From: Saturnia japonica
Lineage: Eukaryota > Arthropoda > Insecta > Lepidoptera > Saturniidae
Assembly: GCA_033032175.1 (NCBI GenBank)
Contig: CM065328.1
Coordinates: forward strand, 11,904,690-11,968,689
DNA length: 64,000 bases
Direction: 5' to 3'
This document shows positions 20,835-31,179 of this stretch, piece by piece; position 1 is the stretch's first letter, and the number at the start of each line of letters is the position of its first letter. Position numbers and translations under genes: made by a program. The notes under the pieces were generated by a model. It was not told the origin of the DNA, made no database searches, and was given only the letters and a program-made list of their open reading frames with translations.

Positions 20835-21225
20835 ACCATCCATACCACTTCGATGTCCAGCGTTCCACAACAGTGCGTTTCTTAAGGCACTTTCTGCCTC
20901 GCACAACCACTCTGTGGAATCAGCTGTAGCCTGAGACCTTTCCAAGCCGTTATGATTAGGTGACCTTCAAGAAGAGAGCTTGTAGTGGATGTGTTGTAAT
21001 ATTAAGTGACTTGAGTCAGTAATAAAAGATCATTCGTCGTATACGGTTGTATCAGTAACATATTCCCTTCCACACCACACCACACTTCCCTAAAAGGCCG
21101 GCAACGCATCTGCGAGCCCTCTGGTGTTGCGGATGTTTGGGCGACGGTGATCACTCTCCACCAGGTGTGCCACCTGCACGTTTGACCCCTTTTTATTATT
21201 ATTAAAAAAAAAAACGAAATTTTAA
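20835..21225 (+). pseudogene. LINE remnant: end of reverse transcriptase ORF and 3' UTR
   Basis: One frame reads VQRSTTVRFLRHFLPRTTTLWNQL, cut here to RSTTVRFLRHFLPRTTTLWN for comparison with the 'R....rFe.sFlprt..LWN.LP' end of many insect LINE ORF2 proteins. Downstream 'AAAGGCCGGCAACGCATCTG' and 'TCTCCACCAGGTGTGCCACC' match a 3' UTR type I know as abundant in Lepidoptera, ending in an (ATT)n and A-rich tail. Frame breaks show it is dead. Confidence 0.6.
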
Positions 21226-21300
21226 TTAATTAAATAGAAATTTGATAAAATTTTATCTGTAATGAAAAATAAGTTTGTATTTAAATTATATTTGTATTTA

Positions 21301-22040
21301 ATACTAGCTGTGACCGCAGGTCCGTTCGTGTGGTTTACAGAATGGCATCGATGTTGCGGTGACCCCGCTTCCACCGACGACGGTCGCCCGACGCTTATTT
21401 TAAAGATAAAATTGCATATTATTTTATTTGCGCGGCAACTTTTTTTTAAATAAAAGTATCCCTAGTTAGCTATCTGCCAGTAAATGACCTTTAAAATCAG
21501 ACCAACTGTTTAAGAGATTAACTGGAACAAACAGACAGACAGAGAAAAATTTTAAAAACTGTTTACTTGTTATAAATACCTTATATAATTTCATATACAT
21601 TTAGTAAAAAGCTATTATTTCGACATTAGAAATAAACACTTCAATTTTTATTTATAAGTATGTGTATTGTTTTCTATTGTTTCGACCCCAGCATGCGGGG
21701 AAATGTATGTCGGCCACTCACCTCGGTTTCACTGATTATAGTTATATATATTTGGCTTCTAGGCACTGCACCTCACGCACTATGGAACCGCGGGATCTGT
21801 AAAGTCCGTATATCTTATATTATAGTTTACTCAGTGTAAGCAAATTATGCGTCCGAATTGATTCGCTATGATCAGTTTTTTTATTCGTGCGGAACTCTAA
21901 TTATTTTTCCAAAATAAAATTAGTCTAAGCTACTCCTTATAATATCAGCTATCTTCCAGTAAAAGTCCCGTCAAAATAGGTCCAACCGTATCGGAGATTA
22001 CCCGGAACAAACAGACAAACTGACTGGCTGTTTTTTTTTA
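21301..22040 (+). repeat. Dispersed repeat family B, two decayed copies
   Basis: 21301-21655 begins 'ACTAGCTGTGACCGCAGG' and ends at the 'AATAAACACTTCAATTTTTA' tail. 21815-22040 carries only the middle ('GTTTACTCAGTGTAAGC', 'CGTCAAAATAGGTCCAACCG'). The 63-codon open frame at 21262 is incidental. Confidence 0.6.
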
Positions 22041-23190
22041 ATTGGACATTTAAAGAATATGTTACGTTAGTTTTGTACACATATAATACACAATATATTA
22101 TGATAAAGTTTTTGTATAGTAGAGAAAATTCAGTGTTTTTTTATCAAATGATTTTCGAACGCTTGCATGACTTACACTGGCTAAAACTTAAGAGATACAT
22201 TAAAATAATGTAGTAATATATTGTAGTATTTCGAAAAGACTAGAGAAAAATCCACGGTGGCATATGTCTCATAAAGTTAACTCACAGTACATAACCATTT
22301 TTATTTTTAATATATTGATTAAATATTTTAGGTTATTGTTGAAATATTGAGTTCGTCTACAAAAATCATTCTCTTTGAGATATTATATTTTAAATGTTTT
22401 AAATTTGTTTTGTTCTGAAAGTAAAAGTTTCCTTATAAGTAACATTTGGTGAACACATTTTTACCCTTGAAAAAGGTTTTAATTTATTATTTCGGAGATA
22501 GATAGTTTAAAGCACCCGAACTACGAGTTATAAAAACTAGGTAGAATTCGAGTATTGTATAGACTGCATAAACACCAAATGTTACACGATTTAAAAAGGA
22601 CAACTGTAGAAATATAGTTGTAAGCAGTTAGTTCTCTCTGATCCTTGATGGTGTTAAGACACACTTCCGAAAACTCTATTTCAATAAATAAAAATCTTCC
22701 AATGAATAAAATCTTCAATCATTATAAAGAATACACTGTCACATATCCATAATCCCAACAGTTATTTTCTCCCGTTCAGTATTAGTCGTAACCTTGGGCA
22801 TTTAATATTAATTAAAATTTCCCTGCAAATAATATCGTTCAAATTAGTACCGTAGAAGATATCACATATTCCAAATTACGCGCAACCAAAAAATCACTCG
22901 CAGTGCAACGGTTGTCCGGCAGTCCGTGCAGTGCCGCTGCTGCCACCCGCGCCGCGACCTACCTTTGAAGTCGCAAGTTAAGGCATCTTTCATAACGATG
23001 AACTCTAATACTAAAGTCTACATCAATCGAACATGATTTTATAAACATAAACGACACTAATAAATTACATCCGTACGAAACCGGAGCAGGACGCTAGTAC
23101 ATAAGTAAATCATTTTAGAATTTACTGTTACTTATTGATAATATAATTCAGGACCTATGCCAAGCATTATAAACAAATTAATTTTAATTT
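22041..23190. other. No gene recognised; GC-rich patch at 22890-22975
   Basis: AT-rich apart from 'GTGCCGCTGCTGCCACCCGC' and neighbours. On the minus strand the patch begins CTTCAAAG followed by GTAGGT, a good donor-like site. A non-coding first exon is possible, but no coding frame supports it. Confidence 0.3.
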
Positions 23191-23194
23191 TCAT

Positions 23195-23425
23195 AATTCA
23201 AATAAATACAAGATAACTTTGAAAACCAACTTTAGTGATTTTGAGTTGTTTTCTCGTGCATCTTCGAAGTTTAATATCTAATACCAATAAAATATGACAC
23301 CCTTGACGTAAGCCCCTTCCAACAAAAAATAATCATCCACAATCTGTTCATAAACAAAGAAGTTATGATTGAACAACAAAAAAACATTCGAATGGAGTAA
23401 CCTTTTTTGGATGTCGGTTAAAAAA
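23195..23425 (+). repeat. Dispersed repeat family F, copy 2
   Basis: Shares 'CATAAACAAAGAAGTTATGA', 'CGTGCATCTTCGAAGTTTA' and the 3' 'GGATGTCGGTTAAAAAAC' with 8215-8610. Confidence 0.6.
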
Positions 23426-23954
23426 CACGACACATCCATTGATTTTGTAAATCCTAGAGCTTACTGAAGCATAACCTTGTCAGAAGCAACTCACGCTAGC
23501 TTAAACGTACTACATACGACACTTTAGTTTTATATTATCACCTTAATATACGTGATTTATTATAAAGGACACTGATAAAATATGATATTGAAAAAAAGTT
23601 GTCTTTCTGCCTGTTTGTATTAGCGTTACAAACCCTACTATATAGTATCATATTATATTCGGTTTCCGATTGTTATATTAAAAAAAAAAAAAACGAAACT
23701 ATTATAATTCTTATTAGATTATTATCGGTCTGTCAAGCAGTAAAAAATAAACCTTTAAAAAATTAAACTTTATTTGAGACCTAAATTTTTTTTTCATTTT
23801 CTAAATATCTCATGTAACAGCTACAAAACTACTATATTTGGTATAAAAAAAGTTGTCAACCCTAATTTGTACTTATATCCGGACCGAACTGAAAAACGGC
23901 TTCACACATTTAATGAAATTTAATATCCGAGAAGCTTTTTTTTTTAAATCTTTT
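23426..23954. other. No gene or repeat recognised
   Basis: AT-rich with an A13-like run near 23680. No shared motif seen. Confidence 0.4.
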
Positions 23955-24262
23955 ATAAGTTTAGCGTTATGGTCACAAACTCACCTGAAAATAAGTGACG
24001 ACGTGGTTCTAGATGATAACACGCTAGACCTAATGGAAGACTGACTCTCAAGTGCATCTGGTGGATAAACTTATTAGTCTTTGGCAAAAGATTTTCAACT
24101 TAAGGGTGATAGCTAGCCAGGCGAGTATTAAAAAATTACCCAACCACCATGCTATGGTTTCATCACGATATTTTCCTTCATCGAAGGCTCAGACTCATTG
24201 AAGGATTCGAACTCACGTCTATCGGTGCGATATCCATAACATCATTGCCATTACTGCTTATC
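23955..24262 (-). repeat. SINE-like repeat family E (tRNA-type head at right end)
   Basis: Read on the minus strand, a B-box-like GAGTTCGAATCC lies near the head (about 24208-24219) and the body ends in 'CATAACGCTAAACTTATAAA'. Sister copies lie at 58640-58985 and 60040-60345, with a partial at 51505-51640. The shared block 'TTTTCCTTCATCGAAGGCTC' also occurs in the copy at 60248. Confidence 0.6.
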
Positions 24263-24997
24263 TTATACCTAAATTGATAAGGTATAGGAATTGTCAATAA
24301 CATGAGTAATATGAGACCGTACAGAAGACCAACACCATGCTGAGCTGGGGCCGTTTTGCAGCAACTGGCATTTGATTTTTGTTTATGTAAGTAGTTCTAA
24401 ATTTTTTTTTGTCAGTAGTTTCAAATGACTTTGCTACAAATAAATCTTTCTTTCTTTATAATTAAAGTTATGAGACGAACGTAATCATTGCGTAAATAAA
24501 CGCGTGAGAAGACACGAGTATCCTTAGAATTGTTTCCTTTTATTTATGTAGATTGGCAAACAAACATACCGCACAAGGTAAGCGGTAACTGTTCCCCTAC
24601 GGACGACGCTTGTAAAACCGGAGATATCACTAACGCATTACCGACATTGAAACCCCAACCCCAAGGAGCTCTGTAAATAGGGTTGCCACCATTTTTTGTA
24701 AAAATAATAATATATTTTAAAAAACCTGCAAAAAATATAGTACTTTTAGGAAAATTTGAAAAAATATAGTGTATATTTATTTTTAATCAATATTGAGTAA
24801 CTGCTCAAAAAAGGAGTGGCTCATGTATGTGTGTTTCTTTATTCCACTATAATTTGTAAATGCCTGAACACATTTGAATAATTAGGGTGTTGTTAGAATT
24901 CTTATATCATCCAGAGTAACATTGGCTTTTTGAAAATTCAATATGATAAGAGTATTGGACACGCGAAGTGCCCTATAGTATGCCACAATGGCGCGGG
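24263..24997 (+). repeat. Mixed: LINE-like tail, family G fragment, otherwise unrecognised
   Basis: 24410-24465 ('GCTACAAATAAATCTTTCTT') resembles a LINE 3' end. 24550-24672 carries the family G blocks 'AAGGTAAGCGGTAACTGTTC' and 'CCCCAAGGAGCTCTGTAAAT'. The rest is AT-rich without recognisable content. Confidence 0.4.
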
Positions 24998-25083
24998 CTT
25001 TTTTTTTTTTTTAGAACTGACTACACTGTTAGCCTTAGGGGCCCTTAAGCCGCTGCGGCTTTTACAGCTTCACCGGACTTGGA
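24998..25083 (-). mobile_element. Very short Jockey-family LINE insertion (3' end only)
   Basis: 86 bp: a poly(T) run then 'CACTGTTAGCCTTAGGGGCC' through 'TTCACCGGACTTGGA', the last ~70 bp of the family 3' UTR plus tail. GGCGCGGG is duplicated at 24990-24997 and 25084-25091. Confidence 0.85.
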
Positions 25084-25091
25084 GGCGCGGG

Positions 25092-25785
25092 GTGCGTGTG
25101 AGCAATATAAATAATCTCGACCACTGTGCGCACGCGTGACGAAGGCAGAGTGGTGTCGGTAACAAATCGTACACGACTGGGGGGGAATGGTAGGTAATAT
25201 ATGAAAAGCGAGATGGCATTACCAAGTATGGCTCCAAACCTTTTCCATTTTTATTGATTTATTATAATATGGTTATAAAATTGCATGACTTGACGCAAAA
25301 TTAATTAATAAATGAATTGTGCGCGTTGGCGAATTTTGTCGTATAAAATTAACACGTGTGAAACCGTGGGGCACAGCTAGTATATAGATATATTTAAAGC
25401 GGACATATCCAGGAGTAATAGTTAGCAGGAAACACGCGAGATTGACAGGTATATTACATTTAGGAATGAACATCCGTGTCAAGTTGGAGACAAGTTGATT
25501 GTACGACGAGAGCTTCATGTCACTAGTACAGCCGTGGAATTTCAAAATCTAGTTTCGATAATAAATATATTTTTTAAATATATAGGCAATGTATAAAATG
25601 CCTAAGAGTAATATGTAAATGTATGAATTATGTAGAATTATTACATACTTTTTCTAGACATTCAAGATTGCCAAATTCTATTTATAAAAGATGTATTTCA
25701 TACTTTGCCACTTTCTCATTTGGAATTCTATAGAATGCCTAAGCAATGTATAAAAATATGCATCATTTCATACAAAACCTGCTAT
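25092..25785. other. No gene; inverted scrap of family B at 25352-25381
   Basis: 'GTGAAACCGTGGGGCACAGC' is the inverted head of family B. The 90-codon minus-strand open frame (25273-25545) overlaps it and has no recognisable domain. Confidence 0.35.
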
Positions 25786-25793
25786 GCTCCCAA

Positions 25794-26643
25794 TAGTGCT
25801 GGGTCGTTCCTAATTTTTCGTAAAACGAAACGAAACGATTTTATTTATAGGATCAGTTCTTAGGAACGGTTATAAAAAAGTTTTTTTTTTCTTAAGTCCG
25901 AGAAGAAACTGTACTGAACGAACCTTAAATTTCAAATCGTAACAAAAAAAACGAACATTTGACGTTTAACCGAAAAACCAGTTTTTATTCGTTCCTTCAT
26001 TTTCGTTTTTTTTTCTTTTACAACCTAATTTGTGTTCTATAGCTTTAGTAATAAGATTCATTTTAACTTATTCGTTACTTCGAATTTTAATTTAGTTTCT
26101 TGTATACTATTTGCAGTTCATTCAATAATAGTCCTTATAACAATGACTGAACAAGCTTATTCCTTTCCCTTCCACATTCAAATTTCCCGCTAACGAGCCG
26201 CAGACAGCGCCACGCGCGACCGCGCATCACAAGCCTCACTCGCGCCCTCTAACGTGAGGAAAAATCATACATGAACTGGACGGCGGTTAAAAATCTATCG
26301 TTCAATTAATGGCCTCACGAGTGCTCCGGTCAATTCAAAGTAGAAGATACAAAAAAAAAAAAACAATATTAAGTAAGAAAGTGAGTGCTTGTTTAGTGAA
26401 GGTGACTGAAGCAATTCCGTAAGTCCAAAAATCAAACCCAACTCTAACTTATCCTACCTTAAGCTGTAACAATCACTATAGATGTGCTCTATCAAAAACG
26501 TTCCACTCGGAATACCAAAATAACGTTTGACGCGAGTGTCGTTAGATTTAAAACTTGTTATAGTTATATAGAGAAACAGTTCGTTCGTTTTTCATAGAAG
26601 AACTAGTTCTTAAAAGCGTTTCTGCACAAAACGCCCAGTACTA
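25794..26643. mobile_element. 850-bp non-autonomous hAT-like DNA element
   Basis: The left end TAGTGCTGGGTCGTT and inverted right end TAGTACTGGGCGTTT form imperfect terminal inverted repeats. The exact 8-bp sequence GCTCCCAA flanks both sides (25786-25793, 26644-26651), and joining the flanks restores a plausible pre-insertion sequence. 8-bp duplications and TAGNGNTGGG-like ends are typical of the hAT superfamily. No transposase open frame lies inside; a GC-rich segment is at about 26160-26275. Inner bases include 'AAAACGAAACGAAACG' near the left end. Confidence 0.85.
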
Positions 26644-26651
26644 GCTCCCAA

Positions 26652-28178
26652 ATAGCTGAACCGATTATGATTTATTTTTATTATTGTTTGAAATGTGACT
26701 TGATCGAGAGTGTTCTTAGCTATGATTTAAGAAAATCTGTTCAGTCGTTTGACGATTATATACTGTTTTCTAGTTAATCAATTAGGTATTCTGTTACTTC
26801 GATAATATTAGAAAAACATCGTAACCTGGACCTGATGCTGCAGTCTCATCTGGAGTCTGCTCAACTCCTCAGCACCTTACAGGAGAGGTATCGAGTTGGG
26901 GCTCATTGGAATCGTCTCAATGAATAGATAACACGTGTATGTCGTTTTAAAATATATTTTTTTAATAATAAATCAAAACGTATTTCCTCTTACGTAAATA
27001 TAAAAAAAAAATTTTTTTTTTAAATAAAAGTGAATCGCTGATCGCCTCTTACATAGACTGATTCTTATTTCCAAGTAATATTAATGATGTTAGTGACATA
27101 GTATTAGGACCGACACGACGCCTCTTTATAAAAGCTTACCTGAAAATATCCCTCGTGAAAAGCATATTATTCAGAAATACTTTGAAATAGACTTTACCTA
27201 ATGTTCGCAATAATTTGCTTTTAAAGGTTTTTTTCATGAAATGTACCTATGCTTCAGATATACCCACGAGCAATATTAAATAAAAATGCCAACTCGGCGG
27301 TGATTGCTTATTTATTGCACGGCATAATATGACACTCGTTGTAGACAATGTGGCGAAGAACTCTCAACTACTGCAATAAAACAGAACACTCAGCTGTACG
27401 CTGCACTCAAATTATACGCACAAAACAAGAATTTTAAACGCAGTAAATGCGAAGCGGAATAATTTGACTACTTTGATAGTTAAGTCACAACTCAGAAAAA
27501 GGATGCGACTTTGCGTACGCAATAGGGGAAGTCACTTCGAGCAAGAACTTTAATGAGGCTAAATTACAAAATGTCTTAATTGTCATTTATTATTGATTGT
27601 TATTACTACTAAACTTTTACAGGTTTAATTTTTTTAAGGTTTAATTTCTTGTTTTATTTACATAGGGAATTGTTTTCTATTAATTTTATGGAAATTTTAA
27701 AGAACGACCTTAAGTTTAGTTCGAATACGAATTTCCGCCTGCTTCCTTTTGATCTTTTTTTTTTCAGTTTCTTTGAAATAAGTTCCTAGTTGTTATGTAT
27801 TTTTGGAGAGCTATGAAAACGGTTATATTTTTAAAATAATCTGCAAGCCAAGTCTCATAACGTTTTTTTTTTGTTTTTAAGGCAATTTAGTGGAAAAAAG
27901 TCTCAATAAAATATTAGAATAATATCGTTTCTCGTCTCGCATTTTTAAATTGGGATCTATAACTGTTGTTTTAATATTGACAAATAACCAATTTTTAATC
28001 GTTTTTATAAATGAGAAGAAAAAATGAGATCTAAATTGATCCTTTTTTAAATAAATTGAGATGATTTATTTTGAGAAAACTTAATATACATAATGATCCA
28101 AAAATGGTTAATGTTTGCATAATGCATATGGGGATCAAAATTATCGCAAATAGTCACTCCTATCACCTCATAACGGGA
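26652..28178. other. No gene recognised; degenerate repeat near 26660-26790
   Basis: 'AGCTGAACCGATTATGATTT' and 'AATCTGTTCAGTCGTTTGAC' are of the kind found in lepidopteran retroposons. The remaining ~1.4 kb is AT-rich without open frames or shared motifs. Confidence 0.4.
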
Positions 28179-28190
28179 ATACGGTGAATT

Positions 28191-29126
28191 TTTTTTTTTT
28201 TTGTCTGACCTTGCTGTTAGCCTTAGGGGCCCTATCCGAAAACAAAGCCGCTGCGGCTTTTACAACTTTACCGAGCTTGGGGGCGAGCGCTTAAGGCACT
28301 CAGCCGCGAAAGCGTGGGCAACCAGCGCGCAAGGGTGCCAAAGTGGCCGGACCTCGGCTTGGGCTGTTGCCGCGATTGCAATGAAGTCGCGATCTGTCTA
28401 ATACCCTATCCGTAAAATCGAGCTAAAGTAACATATACAGATATACATGTTCCTTCCTCCTGGGAGGAAGGAAGGAACATGTGTACGTGTATTTAGTGAT
28501 CTGAAATATGTTCTACACTAACTAGTGCAAAAAAAGAAAAGAAAAAAAGGTTCCTTACAGAACCTATGTACCTGTGAGGTGTGCACGTATGTACATATGT
28601 GTGTACGTGATGCTTGTATGTGGGTAGCTAAGTGGTGCACGTAAAGTGTCACTTGTATCGCGCGGGCGGCTGCCAGACTCAAGGGTTTCACCCCGAGGAA
28701 CGGACCTAGGCTTGAGTTGCCGCGGGAGAGGGAGGTCGCGGCGGTGGGTGTGCGGGAGTGAAATTAGCCACCCGTCCCCTGCGGAGGGAACGGTGGTTAC
28801 GCGGGCGTGGGCGAAAACACGCTCTGTTTAGAGAGACGGTTGAGTAATATGCGATTTGTTTCTCGATTTCGTCATCGGGATCGGTAAAGATGTTACGCGG
28901 TCGGCGCTGTAAGCGGGTGGCGTTTGGGACTGGAACGTATTCGCGGCGGCTTTGATCAAAGGATTCGCGTGATTTGACGCGGTGTCAAAGTAAGATCGTG
29001 AGAGGTATTTGATGTAAGACTCGATCGAGGGGAGTTTCATATCTCTATGAAAGTCTACCTGTCGAACGAACCCGGGGGGCGTTATTGATTTTACGTAGTA
29101 CTCGAGTTTGAAGGACTTGGAATTTG
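28191..29126 (-). pseudogene. Jockey LINE: 3' end of ORF2 and 3' UTR (distal half)
   Basis: The minus-strand frame 29040-28828 (MKLPSIESYIKYLSRSYFD then TASNHANPLIKAAAN) matches residues near the end of the open copy (MELPSIHAYVKQLSRSYFD). Upstream, about 20 bp are missing between SFK and the TPPGFVRQ segment compared with the open copy. The stop comes earlier than in that copy. The 3' UTR follows to the poly(A) tract, with the conserved stem-loop at 28433-28492. Confidence 0.85.
28433..28492 (-). other. Jockey 3' UTR stem-loop, compensated variant
   Basis: Same hairpin as at 20377-20432, but the GCACG/CGTGC pairing in the stem is replaced by ACATG/CATGT: two base pairs changed on both sides together. 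Confidence 0.7.
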
Positions 29127-29258
29127 TGCAGGCGGGTAATTAACCTGAAATAAAACAATTAATAAGTTTATAAAACGTTTAATAGTTATAAATCAATGCT
29201 AGTATAAATTACCTGTCGGTTGAGTGTTATCTCCTTGAAAATAGCAACTTAGCACATA

Positions 29259-29979
29259 ATGGAGTCACTTAAAGAATCTCTGTCAGATATGATGGTGATG
29301 TTTCATGAGCGTATGGCGAATTTTGAGGCCGAACTAATGAAGACACCCAGCACTACTCCCAGTACTGTAAGTCTTTCTACTGATTTTATCACGTTTAAGT
29401 CTTTTATCGTGGAGTCACTGGGAAGTCTTCATCGCCAGATGGAGATACTGGCCAGCACAGTTGACAGTCTCGAGATGCAGTCACGTAGAAAAATACTTTT
29501 ACTTCATGGTGTGCCATGATTAGCACAAGAAGAAGGAAGAAACGGTAGAGGTGATGATGAAGGTTATCAAAGAAAGTCTAAAAATTTCGGACTTCACTGT
29601 CGCTGATATTAGACGGTGCCACAGGATGGGACGACCTTCAGCGACTCAAAAACCTAGGCCGATTCTATTAAAGGTTAAAAGTGTAGCAATCCGTGACAAG
29701 CTCTGGTTCAGCAAAACTAAACTTAAAAACACCGGAGTTACTATGTCTGAGTTTCTGACTAGAGCGCGGCATAATGCATTTATGGCAGCTCGTGAGAGGT
29801 TTGGTGTTGAGAAGTGTTGGACCAGGGAAGGCTATGTCTTCGTTCTGGCGCCGGACGGATCTCGTCAACGAATCACTTCATTCACTGATTTGAATAAGAT
29901 CAAACACGAAGATACTGCTAAACCAACGGTATCCGTGAAGATAGTCACGAAATCTAAACGTACAACCTCCAAAAAGTAA
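29259..29979 (+). pseudogene. CR1-like LINE ORF1 (nucleic-acid-binding protein), frameshifted
   Basis: Starts at an ATG 29259 (MESLKESLSDMMVMFHERMA) with heptad-like leucine/methionine spacing suggesting a coiled coil, through MQSRRKILLLHGVP. A TGA at 29517 and a shift into another frame interrupt it. The frame then resumes at about 29536 through IRRCHRMGRPS, PRPILLKVKSVAIRDKLW and a C-terminal basic stretch ending TKSKRTTSKK. The order (coiled coil, RRM/CTD-like 'RPRPILvKf', basic tail) fits LINE ORF1 proteins without zinc knuckles, which coat the element RNA as a trimer in known cases. About 0.86 kb of T-rich spacer separates it from ORF2 once the LTR element is removed. Confidence 0.7.
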
Positions 29980-30238
29980 CTTTTGCTGTGATGATCGTAT
30001 GATATCCTGTTAGTAACTAAGGTAGTTCAGTTTTATTTTGTTTCGATATTTGTTTACAATCTAACTTTTTTTCCAATTACCTACTTCACATTTCTTAGTT
30101 ATGTTACTAAGTTACTTAGCGAAGTCGCTATAGTACCGTTCACGTTCAGTGTATATTTGAATATCTTTAACATGCTTATCTCGGGTTATTCAGTATAATT
30201 GTATTATTTTGTTTACTATTTCGTTTTGTTGCATAGAT

Positions 30239-30545
30239 AGTTATGCAGTCTGTACCCTCTCTTATTACGTCTTGTTAATTGGTACATACGTTAGAAATGC
30301 TGATGTTACGTTTTTAACCCATATTATGTCTGCAAACTACTGATAGACACCTGGTGTTTTGACTGAATGTATTGCGACATATTTCTCATTATTTCATAGT
30401 AAACAGCCCCACTTTGTGTTTATAGAATAAGAGTTTATAAAAGAGACATTTGTAACAAATAAAAGCATTCTTAATAAAGCTTCTTGAGAATCAGTCTTGT
30501 CTTAGACTTTTTAAAAACCCTCGGCAGTGCTCCCGAAATTTAACT
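30239..30545 (+). repeat. 5' LTR of the errantivirus-type element
   Basis: 307 bp, AGTTATGCAG... to ...AAATTTAACT. A TATA-like TTATAAAAG is at 30435-30443 and AATAAA signals are at 30458 and 30473, giving the usual U3-R-U5 layout. It matches 37793-38099 base for base as read. The LTR drives transcription of the proviral RNA. Confidence 0.95.
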
Positions 30546-30562
30546 GGCGCAGTCGGTAGGAT
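30545..30562 (+). promoter_or_regulatory. Primer-binding site, tRNA-Ser type
   Basis: TGGCGCAGTCGGTAGGAT starts at the last base of the LTR. Its complement would be the CCA end, acceptor stem and T-arm side of a serine tRNA. It primes minus-strand DNA synthesis. Identity of the tRNA is from memory. Confidence 0.8.
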
Positions 30563-31179
30563 ACTCAATCAACAATAAAAGTCTGTGTTCGAGTCTTACA
30601 AATCGGTCTCATGTGCAGATTTTGAGTATCTACGAACCAATAAATAAGTTAACGTCGGGTTCCACATCTATTTCCGAGAGATCCTGTCCTAAAAGCGAAA
30701 GCAGCTATACGGCAAGACATGGGAACGAGCAGACTGTAAGTGACCATTTTTACAATCCTTGTCTCGTCCTTGTTATTTTCTGTGGTTGTATTTTTCGTTG
30801 GACATTGTTATAATTTTCAAACAAAAATCGTTGAAAATTATTTAACAAATTTTTATAATTTTCAAACAAACATCGTTGAAAATTATTTTTCATAATTTTC
30901 GAATAAAAATCGTCGAAAGTTATTTGACTTCATAGATTATAAGATATTGAGAAATATTAATAATAAATATTAATTTTGAGAATTTTAATTTGATAATTTT
31001 AATTTCGATAATTTTAATTTTGAGAATTTTGATTTTGATAATTTTGTTATAAGATTTATTTTGTGAATTTTATTTTGAAAATATTATTTTGTGAATTTTA
31101 TTTTGAAAATATTATTTTGTGAATTTTAATTTTGTGAATTTTACTTTGTGTGTGTTTAATTAAATAAATACAATTCAAA
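30563..31179 (+). other. Untranslated leader with three hairpin repeats and AT-rich short repeats
   Basis: A donor-like GTAAGTG lies at 30736. Three hairpins follow (30811-30840, 30856-30885, 30893-30922). Then come imperfect repeats of 'GATAATTTTAATTT' and 'GTGAATTTTATTTTGAAAAT' (30960-31150) up to the gag start. The 66-codon open frame at 30613 is not recognised. Confidence 0.7.
30811..30922 (+). repeat. Three repeated stem-loops in the leader
   Basis: Copies 1 and 2: TAATTTTCAA - ACAAAAATCG or ACAAACATCG - TTGAAAATTA, a 10-bp perfect stem with a 10-nt loop. Copy 3: TAATTTTCGA - ATAAAAATCG - TCGAAAGTTA, where A-U has become G-C in the stem and one pair is a G-U wobble. The loop 3' half (AAATCG or ACATCG) is also conserved. 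A role in packaging, dimerisation or protein binding is inferred only. Confidence 0.75.

Noticed and set aside
22889..22975. Host coding exon in a GC-rich patch
   Set aside because: Only a donor-like GTAGGT on the minus strand; the adjacent frame stops almost at once.
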